Positions 16,520-25,014 of a stretch of 64,000 nt of DNA are shown piece after piece. A program made the position numbers and the translations under genes. Numbering within the stretch: the first letter of the stretch is position 1; every line of letters starts with the position of its first letter. This DNA is from JALYLC01 sp035696365 (GTDB taxonomy: Bacteria; Actinomycetota; Thermoleophilia; Gaiellales; JALYLC01). A model generated the notes under the pieces. It saw only the letters and a list, made by a program, of their open reading frames with translations, was not told where the DNA came from and searched no databases. The stretch spans positions 1-64,000 of the forward strand of contig DASRQS010000091.1 of the NCBI GenBank assembly GCA_035696365.1, read 5' to 3'.

Positions 16520-16554
16520 CCAGCCACGCATGCTCATTCAGTTAGAACGTCTAA
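16518..16554. repeat. R1 element, half copy 2
   Basis: CCCAGCCACGCATGCTCATT followed by CAGTTAGAACGTCTAA matches the right arm of the full copy at 63246-63320. The left arm is missing. The element supplies the TAG stop of asd (16551-16553) and abuts the amine-oxidase remnant. Confidence 0.8.
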
Positions 16555-17573
16555 GCGGCTGAGCGGAGCAAGCTGTCGCGCACGAGCAGCTCGGCGATCT
16601 CCACGGTGTTCGTCGCAGCGCCCTTGCGCAGGTTGTCGGCCACGACCCACAGCGCGAGCGCGTTCGGGTCGCCGAGGTCGCGCCGGATGCGGCCGACCAG
16701 GACGCAGTCCTGTCCATCGGCATCGATCGCCATGGGATAGGCGTTGGCGGCCGGGTCGTCCACGACCGTGATGCCCGGCTCGGCGGCCAGCAGCGTGCGC
16801 GCCTCGTCGGGCGAGATCGGGTCGCGCGTGCGCACCCAGACTGCCTCGGAGTGCGAGTTGATGACCGGCACGCGGACGCAGGTCGCGCTCACTCGCAGAT
16901 CGGGCAACTCGAGGATCTTGCGCGACTCGTTGACGAGCTTCAGCTCCTCGTCGGTGTAGCCGTCGTCGCCCGACAGCGATCCCGCGAAGGGCAGTGCGTT
17001 GAATGCGATGCGGTGGGGGTAGACGCCGGCGGGAGGATCCTCGCCGGCGAGCACGGCCGCCGACTCCGCGCGCAGCGCGTCGATCGCGTTCTGCCCGGTG
17101 CCCGAGACCGACTGGTAGGTCGCGACCGTGACGTGCTCGAGCGGTGAGCGGCGGTGCAGGGCCGCGAGCACGGGCATGAGCTGCATGGTCGAGCAGTTCG
17201 GGTTCGCGATGAGGCCCGCGTGCTGGTGCGCGGCGTGCGGGTTCACGTCCGCGACCACGAGCGGGACGCCCTCGTCCATGCGGAAGGCCGAGGAGTTGTC
17301 CACGACGACGGCGCCCGCCGCGACGGCTAGGGGCGCCCACTCGCGCGAGCGCGTCGCCCCGGCGGAGAAGATCGCGATGTCGATGCCGTCGAAGCTGCCC
17401 GGGCCCACCACCTGGACTGTGAGAGCGCGGTCGCCGTAGCGGATCTGCCGCCCGGCCGAGCGCTCCGAGGCGAGCAGCCGCAGCTCCTCGAGCGGGAACG
17501 AGCGCTCCTCGAGCACGCGCAGGAGCGTCGAACCGACGGCGCCGGTTGCGCCGAGGATCGCGAGCCTCGTCAT
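16551..17573 (-). CDS. asd: Aspartate-semialdehyde dehydrogenase
   Basis: Reduces aspartyl phosphate to aspartate semialdehyde with NADPH, the branch to Lys, Thr, Met and diaminopimelate. 340 residues. Rossmann start LAILGATGAVGSTLLRVL; active-site Cys in IANPNCSTMQ near residue 132; the His-bearing block INSHSEAVWVRT near 250. ATG 17573 overlaps the lysC stop by one base (TGATG), so translation is coupled. The stop codon is inside an R1 half-element. The last residues LLVRDSLLRSAA are normal. Confidence 0.95.
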   Translation of the reverse strand: MTRLAILGATGAVGSTLLRVLEERSFPLEELRLLASERSAGRQIRYGDRALTVQVVGPGSFDGIDIAIFSAGATRSREWAPLAVAAGAVVVDNSSAFRMDEGVPLVVADVNPHAAHQHAGLIANPNCSTMQLMPVLAALHRRSPLEHVTVATYQSVSGTGQNAIDALRAESAAVLAGEDPPAGVYPHRIAFNALPFAGSLSGDDGYTDEELKLVNESRKILELPDLRVSATCVRVPVINSHSEAVWVRTRDPISPDEARTLLAAEPGITVVDDPAANAYPMAIDADGQDCVLVGRIRRDLGDPNALALWVVADNLRKGAATNTVEIAELLVRDSLLRSAA

Positions 17574-18847
17574 CAGACCTCCACCACCGGCGGCGTCTCG
17601 AGCTCGAAGGCATCGTGCAGGGCGCGCACGGCCGTCGGAACCTCGTCGCGGGCGATCATGCAGCTGATCTTGATCGGAGAGGTCGAGATCATGCGCAGGT
17701 TGATGTCGAGATCGGCGAGCGTGCGGAACATGCGCGCAGCGACGCCCGGATGCGAGCGCATCCCGGCGCCGATCAGCGAGACCTTGCCCATGCCGTCGTT
17801 CTCCTCGACCTGCAGCGGCCCGAGGGACTGCTCGGCGAAGGCCAGCGCGCGCCGTGTGCCCGGCACGTCCTCGTGCGGCACGGAGAACGAGAGCTCGGCC
17901 ACGCCGTGCACCACGTTCTGGATGATCGTGTCGACGTTGACGTGCTCGGCGGCCACGGAGTCGAACACGGTGGCGGCGGCGCCGGGCCGGTCGGGGATGC
18001 CTGTCAGCGTGAAGATGACCTCGCTCTGCGAGTGCGTCACGCCGGAGATGATCGGGTGTTCCATGACTTCCTCGGCGGGGACGATCCAGGTGCCCTCCTC
18101 CTGCGAGAACGTGGAGCGGGAGTGGACGCGGACGTTGTGGTTGCGGGCGAGCTCGACCGAGCGCAGCATCAGCACCTTGGCGCCGGAGGCCGACATCTCG
18201 AGCATCTCCTCGTAGGAGATGCGGGGCAGTTTGCGTGCGCCGGGCACGACGCGCGGGTCGCTGGTGTAGACGCCGGCGACATCGGAGTAGATCTCGCAGG
18301 CGGCGCCGAGCGCGGCTGCCAGGGCGACGGCCGTGGCATCGGTTCCGCCCCGGCCGAGCGTGGTGACGTCGTTGGTGTCCGTCGAGACGCCCTGGAAGCC
18401 CGCGACCAGTACGATCTTGCCGGCGTCGAGCGCGTCGAGCACGCGCTGGGCGCGGATCTCGCGGATCTTGGCGCGGCCGTGGGCGTCGTCGGTGACGATG
18501 CCGGCCTGGCTGCCGGTGAAGGAGACGGCCTCGAAGCCGAGATCGTGGATCGCCATCGCCACGAGCGCGCACGAGATGCGCTCCCCGGTCGAGAGCAGCA
18601 TGTCCATCTCGCGCCCGTCGGGCTGGGGCGAGACCTCGTGCGCGAGCGCGATCAGCGAGTCGGTGGTCTTGCCCATGGCCGAGACCGTGCCGACCACGCG
18701 CAGGCCGCGGCGCTTGGCCTCGACGAGGCGCTGGGCAACGCCGCGCACCTTCTCGGCGTCGGCGACCGACGACCCGCCGAACTTCATCACGACGGTGTCG
18801 AATGCGATCTCGCCGTGCGAGGGCACGGCGGCATCAGTGCCGGTCAT
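17573..18847 (-). CDS. lysC: Aspartate kinase
   Basis: Phosphorylates aspartate, the first step of the aspartate family pathway. 424 residues from ATG 18847; an in-frame GTG at 18856 is a possible alternative. KFGGSS opens the kinase domain; STGERIS and GRGGTDATAVALA follow. Two C-terminal ACT domains (TLTGIPDRPGAAATVF and VSLIGAGMRSHPGVAARMF) make it likely to be feedback-inhibited by Lys and/or Thr. Translation-coupled to asd. No lysine riboswitch was seen upstream. Confidence 0.95.
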   Translation of the reverse strand: MTGTDAAVPSHGEIAFDTVVMKFGGSSVADAEKVRGVAQRLVEAKRRGLRVVGTVSAMGKTTDSLIALAHEVSPQPDGREMDMLLSTGERISCALVAMAIHDLGFEAVSFTGSQAGIVTDDAHGRAKIREIRAQRVLDALDAGKIVLVAGFQGVSTDTNDVTTLGRGGTDATAVALAAALGAACEIYSDVAGVYTSDPRVVPGARKLPRISYEEMLEMSASGAKVLMLRSVELARNHNVRVHSRSTFSQEEGTWIVPAEEVMEHPIISGVTHSQSEVIFTLTGIPDRPGAAATVFDSVAAEHVNVDTIIQNVVHGVAELSFSVPHEDVPGTRRALAFAEQSLGPLQVEENDGMGKVSLIGAGMRSHPGVAARMFRTLADLDINLRMISTSPIKISCMIARDEVPTAVRALHDAFELETPPVVEV

Positions 18848-18932
18848 GGCAGCCACGCAGGCAGTTTCGCAGGTGCTTGCGCGAAAAGTCTCAGGCGGGA
18901 TCCGGCGAGCGCGCGGCTCGGCCGAGCCCGAC

Positions 18933-20156
18933 TTAGCCGGCGTGCTTGGCGAACGCGCCCCAGTTGTACTGGACGGTCGGGCTCCAGAGCATCCATCCGA
19001 CGGCGCCCTGCCCCATGGCCGCGCTGATCTGAGCCTTGACCTGGGACATCCCGTAGCCGCCGAAGTCCTGGAGCCAGGGCCGGATCTTGACGTTCGGCGA
19101 GTTGATCAGCTGCCCGCGGAAGGTGCCCATCGAGAGCGCGACGATGGTGTTCGGGCTCCCATTCGGGTCGCTGACGCCGAGCTCGCCCGGCCCGAAGTGG
19201 TTCGGGTAGAGCATGGGGGAGATCACGTCGACGTGCTTTCCGATGAGCGCGACGTCCTGGCCGATCCCGAGCTCGTGAGCGGCGGCGAGACCGAAGAGGT
19301 CGACGCCGACCTTGACGTGCAATGGCTCGAGCGCGCTGTGCGCCGCCGCGAGGAAACGGGGGATAGTCGCGTTCTTCGGCTCGGCCTTCTTGTGCGGCCA
19401 GCGCATGGACGAGAGGTCGCCTTCGCTGGGGAAGCGCACGTAGTCGAACTGCACCTCGTCGACGCCTGCTCGCGCGGACGCCTTGCCCAGGCTGATCAGA
19501 TATGCCCAGGCCTTCGGGCTGTACTGGTTGAGCCAGGGAACGCCGCCGCCGTCGTGCCAGATGGCGCCGGAAGCATCGTGGATGGCCAGCGGCTTGTCGC
19601 GCGCGGCGACGATGGGGTCCTTGAAGCTGACGAGACGCGCGACGACCCAGATATGACGGTCGTGCGCGAGCGCCACGACGTGCTTCAGGTCGTAATAGTC
19701 GCGCTCGGCGCCATAGCGGCGGGCCAGTGCCGGGGTGCTCTCGCCCAGGCCCGCGACCTCACCGTTCTCGTCCTTGACGTCGATCTCGATCAGGTTGAGA
19801 CCGGGCGTCGCGATCACGCTGTCGAGGTTGCCGGGAATGCTCGCCCACGCGGCGGTGACGTGCACGCCACGCGTGATGGCCGGCATCGTGCGCGCGAGGG
19901 GCTTCGCGGGCACCGCCACCTTGACGGGCACCGTGGGGACACGCGCCTTCGGCGTGTCGCTCTTCCAGACCCACGCTCCGCTCGCCACGCCGATCACGAT
20001 GCCCAGCACACCGAGCACACCGAGGCGCCGGCGACGGTGCGCGGCGCGCAACTGGGCGCGCTGCCGCTCGCGGGCGCGCAGTCGCCGCGCCTCGAGCTCA
20101 TCGAGCTCGCGGGCGCGCCGTCGTTCGCTTGCCCTGAAGTCGTAGTCGTCGGTCAC
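18933..20156 (-). CDS. DUF4015-type putative glycoside hydrolase, membrane-anchored
   Basis: 407 residues. A strongly basic, helical N-terminus (RERQRAQLRAAHRRRR) precedes one transmembrane segment (about residues 48-66), so the domain faces outward. The rest has the TIM-barrel-like blocks GVHVTAAWASIPGNLDSVI, LNLIEIDVKDENG, GVDEVQFDYVRFPSEGD and ISPMLYPNHFGPGEL of the DUF4015 family, placed near GH13/GH114-like enzymes. The Asp in FDYVRFP is a probable acid. GTG 20156 is preferred because TACAAT at 20193-20198 would be the -10. Confidence 0.85.
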   Translation of the reverse strand: MTDDYDFRASERRRARELDELEARRLRARERQRAQLRAAHRRRRLGVLGVLGIVIGVASGAWVWKSDTPKARVPTVPVKVAVPAKPLARTMPAITRGVHVTAAWASIPGNLDSVIATPGLNLIEIDVKDENGEVAGLGESTPALARRYGAERDYYDLKHVVALAHDRHIWVVARLVSFKDPIVAARDKPLAIHDASGAIWHDGGGVPWLNQYSPKAWAYLISLGKASARAGVDEVQFDYVRFPSEGDLSSMRWPHKKAEPKNATIPRFLAAAHSALEPLHVKVGVDLFGLAAAHELGIGQDVALIGKHVDVISPMLYPNHFGPGELGVSDPNGSPNTIVALSMGTFRGQLINSPNVKIRPWLQDFGGYGMSQVKAQISAAMGQGAVGWMLWSPTVQYNWGAFAKHAG

Positions 20157-20192
20157 GTTGCGTCCCGCGGCACTCGGCCGGGCAGGTTCGCG

Positions 20193-20198
20193 ATTGTA
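20193..20198 (-). promoter_or_regulatory. -10 (TACAAT) of the DUF4015 gene
   Basis: A near-consensus -10 that gives a leader of about 30 nt before GTG 20156; not leaderless, unlike most neighbours. Confidence 0.45.
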
Positions 20199-20279
20199 GC
20201 TGGTAGCGATATTCCGCGTGCAGGAAATACGCAACCAGCGTCGAATGCGCGCGACCCGCGGACCCACGATACCTCGCTC

Positions 20280-20876
20280 TCAGACTTCGCGGCGGCCGGC
20301 AAGCGCGCGGCCGAGCGTCACTTCGTCGGCGTACTCGAGGTCGCCGCCGACCGGCAGACCGCTCGCGAGCCGCGTCACGCGCACCGTTCCTCGCAGCCGC
20401 TCGGCGACGTACTGGGCCGTCGCCTCGCCGGTCATGGTCGGGTTCGTAGCCAGGACGACCTCGCGCAATTCCTCGCCCGCGCGCTCGACGCGAGCGATCA
20501 GCTCGGCCACGCGCAGGTGCTCGGGATCGACCCCGTCGATGGGCGAGAGCGCACCGCCGAGCACGTGGTAGAGGCCCCGGTACTCGACCGTGCGCTCGAG
20601 CGGAACGATGTCGGAGGGGGACTCGACCACGCAGATCAGCGAGCGGTCGCGCCGCGGATCCGTGCAGAACGCACAGAGCGTCTCCTCGGTGAGGTTGAAG
20701 CACTCCGTGCAGAAGCCGACGCGCTCCTTGACCACGCGGATCGCCTCGGCCAGCGCCAGCGCCTCCTCGGGAGGCACGCGCAGGAGGTGGAACGCGAGCC
20801 GCTGCGCAGTGCGCTGCCCGACGCCGGGCAGCCGGGCGAGCTGTGTCACCAGCGAATCGACCGCCGGGGACAGCAC
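20280..20876 (-). CDS. recR: Recombination mediator RecR
   Basis: 198 residues, the standard RecR length. Helix-hairpin-helix LPGVGQRTAQRLAFHLL at the N-terminus; zinc finger Cys56, 59, 68 and 71; Toprim domain beginning ICVVESPSDI and including the Walker-like ATNPTMTGEATA. Loads RecA with RecF and RecO at gaps. GTG 20876 lies two bases after the ybaB stop. Confidence 0.95.
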   Translation of the reverse strand: MLSPAVDSLVTQLARLPGVGQRTAQRLAFHLLRVPPEEALALAEAIRVVKERVGFCTECFNLTEETLCAFCTDPRRDRSLICVVESPSDIVPLERTVEYRGLYHVLGGALSPIDGVDPEHLRVAELIARVERAGEELREVVLATNPTMTGEATAQYVAERLRGTVRVTRLASGLPVGGDLEYADEVTLGRALAGRREV

Positions 20877-20878
20877 GC

Positions 20879-21199
20879 CTAGAGGCCCGGCAGTCCGAGC
20901 CCGCCGAGCCCGCCCGTGATCGCGCCCATGCGCTCCTGCTGCAGCGCGGCGGCCTGGCGAAAGGCCTCCGTGACGGCTGCGAGCACCATGTCCTGCAGCA
21001 GCTCGACCTCGTCGGGGTCGACGGCCTGCGGGTCGATCTCGATCCCGACCAGGTCGCCGTTGCCCGACGCGATCGCCTTGACCATGCCGCCGCCGGCGCT
21101 GGCCTCGACGCGCTCGGCGGCCAGGGCCTCCTGTGCGCGCGCCATCTCGGCCTGCATCTGCGCCGCCATCTTCATCATCTTCTGTGGATCGAGACTCAT
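20879..21199 (-). CDS. YbaB/EbfC nucleoid-associated protein
   Basis: 106 residues: N-terminal Met/Gln-rich helix (MMKMAAQMQAEMARAQEALA), central strand set VEASAGGGMVKAIASGNGDL, then the C-terminal helix and a Gly/Leu-rich tail. These dimeric tweezers-shaped proteins bind DNA. Placed between dnaX and recR as in most bacteria; its start overlaps the dnaX stop by 4 nt. Confidence 0.95.
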   Translation of the reverse strand: MSLDPQKMMKMAAQMQAEMARAQEALAAERVEASAGGGMVKAIASGNGDLVGIEIDPQAVDPDEVELLQDMVLAAVTEAFRQAAALQQERMGAITGGLGGLGLPGL

Positions 21200-22902
21200 C
21201 CGGCTTCCTCGGTTGCGTCGAGACGGCGGCGCAGCTGCTCGAGCAGCTCCACCTCGGAAATCGTGCCATCGCCGTCGGTCGGCAGTGCGCCCGCCGCCTG
21301 TGCGACCGCCACGAAGCGCGGCTCCAGCCGCACTGCGAGCGCGGTTGCGATGGCGTCTGCGAGCTGCTCGCCGTAGCGCTGCGAGCTCGAGAGCAGGGGC
21401 GCGGAGACCTCGACGACGACGCTCGAGCCCTCGACGGCCGTCGGCCGTGAGGCCGACAACACGCCGCGGGCGGGCCCGGTGAGCTGCCCGAGGGCATCGC
21501 TCCAGCCGGCGGCGACCGCGTCCAGCTCGGCCGGGGGCGGCGCGAGGTCCGGCTCGGCGGCCGGTGCCGGCTCAGGGGCAGGCGCGGGGACAGCGGGCTC
21601 GGCCTCTGCGGCGCCCGGGCCTGGGTCGCCGGGCGGGCGGGAGGGGGGCGCGCTCTCGGCGGATTCCGCCTGCGCGGCCGGCGCGGGCGCGGGCGGAGGC
21701 GGGGTGGAAGGCGGTGCGGTTGCCGGGGCAGGGGCCGGCGCGGCCGTCGCCGGGCGTTCGCTGCTCACCGCATGCTCCAGGCGCTCGACCCGCGCGAGCA
21801 GCGCGCCTGGCGCGGCGCTCGCCGCCGGCCGCGCGGCCGTGATCAGCGCGACCTCGAGCGGGAGGCGGGCATCCGAGCCGTCACGGACGTCACGCAGTGC
21901 CGTCGCGAGCAGGTCGATGGTCCGCAAGGTCTCGGCGGCGGGCAGCGACTGGGCCTGACGCTGCAGCTCCGCCATGCGATCCGGCGCCGCCGCCTCGGAC
22001 TCGGGCAGAACCTCGGCGTGCTGCAGCAGGTAGATCAGCCGCAGGTGGCCGAGTAGGGAGTCGAGCAGGCCGTGCATGTCCTGCCCGCTCTCGGCCAGTG
22101 CGTCGATGCGGCGCAACAGCTCGCCCGGCTCGCCCTGCGCGATCAGGTCGACGAGGTCGACGAGCGCCTGCTCGGGCACCAGGCCGAGCAGCCGCACGGC
22201 GTCCTCGACTGCGATCGGGCCGTCGCTGGCGGTCGAGAGCTGATCGAGGATCGTGAGCGCGTCCCGGTAGGAGCCGGCGCCGGCGCGCGCCACCAGGTGC
22301 AGGACGGCGTCCGGTGCCTCGATCCCCTCGGCCTCGCACACGCGCGAGAGCACCTTCACGAGCTCGCCCGGGCCCGGCCGCCGGAAGGCGAAACGCTGGC
22401 AGCGCGAGCGGATCGTACTGAGCAACTTGGCCGGGTCGGTCGTGCAGAGCACGAAGACGACGTGGGGTGGCGGCTCCTCGAGCGTCGTCAGGAGGGCGTT
22501 CGACGCGTCGGGCGTCAGCGAGTGCGCCTCGTCCAGGATGTAGATCTTGTAGCGGCCCTCGGCGGGCTGTTGCGCGACGCGTTCGCGGATCTCGCGGATG
22601 TCGTCGATCCCGCGGTGCGAGGCGGCGTCCATCTCGATCACGTCGAGCGCAGTCGCGTCGTGGATGCGCAGGCAGATGGGACACGTCCCGTCCGGCTCCG
22701 AGGTTGGGCCACGCTCGCAGTTGAGCGCCTTGGCCAGGATCTTCGCGAGCGACGTCTTGCCCGTTCCGCGCGGGCCCGAGAACAGGTAGGCATGCGCGAT
22801 ACGGCCCTGATCGACCGCGGCGCCGAGCGTGCGCACGATGTGATCCTGACCCACGACGTCCGCAAAGGTGCGCGGACGGTAGGTGCGATACAGGGATGCC
22901 AC
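21196..22902 (-). CDS. dnaX: DNA polymerase III subunit gamma/tau
   Basis: 568 residues; clamp-loader ATPase. GPRGTGKT (Walker A) at 43-50; zinc-module Cys62, 74 and 77; DEAH at 124-127; the sensor-1 region LCTTDPAKLLSTIRSRCQ. Residues about 385-460 are Pro/Ala-rich as in tau linkers. I see no slippery sequence that would make a short gamma form. GTG 22902 is fixed by TAGACT six bases upstream. First gene of dnaX-ybaB-recR. Confidence 0.95.
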   Translation of the reverse strand: MASLYRTYRPRTFADVVGQDHIVRTLGAAVDQGRIAHAYLFSGPRGTGKTSLAKILAKALNCERGPTSEPDGTCPICLRIHDATALDVIEMDAASHRGIDDIREIRERVAQQPAEGRYKIYILDEAHSLTPDASNALLTTLEEPPPHVVFVLCTTDPAKLLSTIRSRCQRFAFRRPGPGELVKVLSRVCEAEGIEAPDAVLHLVARAGAGSYRDALTILDQLSTASDGPIAVEDAVRLLGLVPEQALVDLVDLIAQGEPGELLRRIDALAESGQDMHGLLDSLLGHLRLIYLLQHAEVLPESEAAAPDRMAELQRQAQSLPAAETLRTIDLLATALRDVRDGSDARLPLEVALITAARPAASAAPGALLARVERLEHAVSSERPATAAPAPAPATAPPSTPPPPAPAPAAQAESAESAPPSRPPGDPGPGAAEAEPAVPAPAPEPAPAAEPDLAPPPAELDAVAAGWSDALGQLTGPARGVLSASRPTAVEGSSVVVEVSAPLLSSSQRYGEQLADAIATALAVRLEPRFVAVAQAAGALPTDGDGTISEVELLEQLRRRLDATEEAG

Positions 22903-22908
22903 GGAGGC

Positions 22909-22914
22909 AGTCTA
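22909..22914 (-). promoter_or_regulatory. -10 hexamer TAGACT, leaderless promoter of dnaX-ybaB-recR
   Basis: TAGACT lies six bases before GTG 22902 on the minus strand. Confidence 0.6.
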
Positions 22915-22987
22915 TGAGCCTTCGCTCGTCGGAAGTGACCGGCCCGGAAGGCGCGTCCGACGGTCAGCGGCTGGACGGACGACGACT

Positions 22988-23095
22988 CGTGCCAGGCCTG
23001 ACCGCGTCGCCTGGGCAAGATCGCTGAGTGCTGCTTCCTTCCGGATCTGACACGGTTCGCAACTGCCCAGCGCGCGGGACCTGGCCGTCAACGCC
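22988..23095 (-). ncRNA. ffs: Signal recognition particle RNA (4.5S-type)
   Basis: The minus strand contains GTCAGATCCGGAAGGAAGCA, the conserved SRP domain IV with its GGAAG tetraloop region (core 23030-23042). Helix pairs found by eye are 23064-23070 with 23011-23017 (CTGGGCA/TGCCCAG), 23073-23077 with 23002-23006, and 23080-23085 with 22991-22996. The RNA binds Ffh and targets membrane proteins. Its place next to dnaX is common. Ends are approximate; with a promoter at 23148-23153 the primary transcript could start near 23141 and be longer. Confidence 0.9.
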
Positions 23096-23147
23096 TCCGC
23101 CCGCAGCCCCTCTGGCGCCGGGGCGCCTCCGGGCACGGTCGCACCGG

Positions 23148-23153
23148 AGGCTA
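23148..23153 (-). promoter_or_regulatory. Probable -10 (TAGCCT) of the SRP RNA
   Basis: TAGCCT on the minus strand, about 60 nt upstream of the SRP core helices; it is the nearest hexamer of the type used by the protein genes here. Confidence 0.4.
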
Positions 23154-23237
23154 CAGGACCCGGACGGGCTTGGAGGGCTTCCCGGCCACGGCGTTCGCGC
23201 GAACGGCCGACGGCGTTTGCCGCTGGGCCATCCTGGT

Positions 23238-23243
23238 TAGCCT
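23238..23243 (+). promoter_or_regulatory. -10 hexamer TAGCCT, leaderless promoter of the MBL-like gene
   Basis: TAGCCT lies six bases before ATG 23250. Confidence 0.6.
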
Positions 23244-23249
23244 GCCCCC

Positions 23250-23843
23250 ATGACATCCGTCGCAGAGATCGCCCCGGGGCTGCACCGCTGGACGGCCTGG
23301 CACCAGGAGTGGCGCGAGGACGTCGGCTCGGTGGCCGTCGAGACGCCCGATGGGCTGGTGTTCATCGATCCTGCCGCGCCGCCGCCCGAGCTCGGTGCGC
23401 CTGATCACGTGCTCGTGACCGTCTACTGGCACGCCCGGGACACAGCGCTGGCCGGAGACTCGCGGGTCTGGGCTTCGACGCGCTCCGCCGGCCCGCTCCG
23501 CAAGCGGGAGATCTCCGTGACCGACGCGTTTCGCGCCGGCGACGCCTTGCCCGGTGGCATCCAGGCGATTCAGACCCCGCGCGCCTCCGAGGTGCTGTTC
23601 TGGCTGCCCGATCAGCGCGCGGTCGTCGTAGGCGACGTGCTGCTCGGCGCCGGCGCCAAGCCGAATCCCACGACCGAGAAACTGCGCCTGTGTCCGGAGC
23701 GCTGGCTCGGGGTGGCGACGCACGACGACCTGCGCGAGGCACTCGCCCCGCTGCTCGATCTGCCCGTGGAGTCCGTGCTGGTGTCGCACGGCGAGCCCGT
23801 GCTCACGGGTGGCAAGCGCGCGCTCGCCGCCGCCCTTTCCTAG
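23250..23843 (+). CDS. Metallo-beta-lactamase-fold-like protein lacking the HxHxDH motif
   Basis: 197 residues with the strand order of a small MBL hydrolase: VAVETPDGLVFIDPAAPP, VLVTVYWHARD, VLFWLPDQRAVVVGDVLLG and SVLVSHGEPVL. Where the HxHxDH zinc motif should be there is only His61-Ala-Arg-Asp64, and the usual second His segment reads TPRASEVL. The VVGD Asp129 remains. It is probably a non-hydrolytic or altered-metal member; its role is unknown. The TAG stop is the first triplet of an R1 element. Confidence 0.75.
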   Translation: MTSVAEIAPGLHRWTAWHQEWREDVGSVAVETPDGLVFIDPAAPPPELGAPDHVLVTVYWHARDTALAGDSRVWASTRSAGPLRKREISVTDAFRAGDALPGGIQAIQTPRASEVLFWLPDQRAVVVGDVLLGAGAKPNPTTEKLRLCPERWLGVATHDDLREALAPLLDLPVESVLVSHGEPVLTGGKRALAAALS

Positions 23844-23888
23844 ACGTTCTCACTGAGCGGGCATGCGTGGCTTGGAAGAGCTTCCTAG
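23841..23888. repeat. R1 element, degenerate copy 3
   Basis: Begins TAGACGTTCTCACTGAGCGG, continues GCATGCGTGGCTTGG and ends GAGCTTCCTAG like copy 4. It sits between convergent genes and supplies both stops: TAG 23841-23843 for the MBL-like gene and, on the minus strand, TAG 23885-23887 for the secreted protein. The inner GGAAG/CTTCC is a short hairpin. Confidence 0.7.
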
Positions 23889-24322
23889 CCATAGCGCGTC
23901 CGGTCGACCGTGGATTGCGTGACCCGCAGCGGTTGCATCCCGGCACTGAGCTTGCGCAGCGCGCTCGCGACCGTTGGCGGCACGCGGTACCAGTCGTCCG
24001 GCCCGAACCGCGTCCCCATGCCGCCGCTGCGGAAGCGCTCGAGCCGTTTGGTCGCGACGATCCCGGTCACGTAGCCGCCGTCGACCTTGATCTGGAAGAG
24101 CGGCGCGCCAAGTCGCGGCTTGCCCACCTCAGGGCCCCCGGTCAGGAAGGAGAAGCGGGAGAGGCCGTCCAGCAAGCTCCGATCGAAGATCCGCACGCAG
24201 ATCGTGTCGTTGCAGAGCTTGAGCTCGCCCGGCCGGAAGTGCTTGGCCTCGGCGGGCGCGGCAGCGGCCGCGAGCAGCGCGGCGAGTGCGAGGCCGACGA
24301 TCCACGGGAGGCGCATGCGCAT
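23885..24322 (-). CDS. Secreted protein of unknown function
   Basis: 145 residues. MRMRLPWIVGLALAALLAAA and AAPAEA-KHF form a clear signal peptide with cleavage after Ala-Glu-Ala. The mature part (about 118 residues) has two Cys (LKLCNDTICVR) that could form a disulfide, and no family I recognise. ATG 24316 is an alternative start. Monocistronic; its stop is within R1 copy 3. Confidence 0.75.
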   Translation of the reverse strand: MRMRLPWIVGLALAALLAAAAAPAEAKHFRPGELKLCNDTICVRIFDRSLLDGLSRFSFLTGGPEVGKPRLGAPLFQIKVDGGYVTGIVATKRLERFRSGGMGTRFGPDDWYRVPPTVASALRKLSAGMQPLRVTQSTVDRTRYG

Positions 24323-24435
24323 GCCCGGTCTACGCCTCGCGACCCGCGACGGGTTCCAACGTGGAACTCGCTGCGCAGCGGCCAAGTGGCACACGCGCCG
24401 ACTGCCACGTAAAAACCCGTGCAAAGCTGCCAACC

Positions 24436-25008
24436 GTGCGACCGCCGCCGTTTCCCACGCTCGCGACGCTCGAGGAAGCGCTTGGCGGCGTGCCTGCGCC
24501 GGAGCTCGAGGGCGCCGCGATCGAGGCCGCCGTGCTGGTGTTGCTGCATGGCGACGCGGTGCTGCTCGCTCGCCGTGCGCTGCATCCCGAGGATCCGTGG
24601 TCGGGCCATGCGGCCCTTCCGGGCGGGCGCTGGGAGCCAGGTGACGAGTCGCTGCTCGCGACCGCGCTGCGGGAGGCGCACGAGGAGCTCGGCATCGATC
24701 CGCTCGCGCACGGCCGCCTGCTCGGCGCGCTCGGCACGCACCTCGGGCGCGGCCGGCGCATCAGCGGCGTCCGCATCGCGGTGTTCGTCGCCGCCCTCGA
24801 CGAGCGCCCGGCCCTCGAGCTGTCCCCGGAGCTCGAGGCCGTCTACTGGATGCCGCTGAGCGAGCTCGTCCCGGTCACGGCGCGCGTCGAGGAACTGCCG
24901 GACGCCGAGGTGCCGGCCTACACGCTCGCGCTGCCCGGCGGCGAGCAACTGGTCGTGTGGGGCATCACCTACGCGATCCTCGAGCGCCTCCGGGCACTCG
25001 AGACCTAG
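24436..25008 (+). CDS. Nudix hydrolase, CoA pyrophosphatase-like
   Basis: 190 residues. The Nudix box is seen as GGRWEPGDESLLATALREAH followed by EELGI, matching GX5EX7REUXEEXGU. DPWSGHAALPGGR before it is similar to the UPF0035/NudL group that cleaves CoA and acyl-CoA to phosphopantetheine and 3',5'-ADP. Specificity is inference. GTG 24436 is used; the start is not well fixed. Confidence 0.85.
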   Translation: MRPPPFPTLATLEEALGGVPAPELEGAAIEAAVLVLLHGDAVLLARRALHPEDPWSGHAALPGGRWEPGDESLLATALREAHEELGIDPLAHGRLLGALGTHLGRGRRISGVRIAVFVAALDERPALELSPELEAVYWMPLSELVPVTARVEELPDAEVPAYTLALPGGEQLVVWGITYAILERLRALET

Positions 25009-25014
25009 CCCGCA

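Noticed and set aside
18848..18932. Lysine riboswitch or attenuator upstream of lysC
   Set aside because: The region is only 85 nt, without the multi-helix lysine-riboswitch pattern or a leader peptide.
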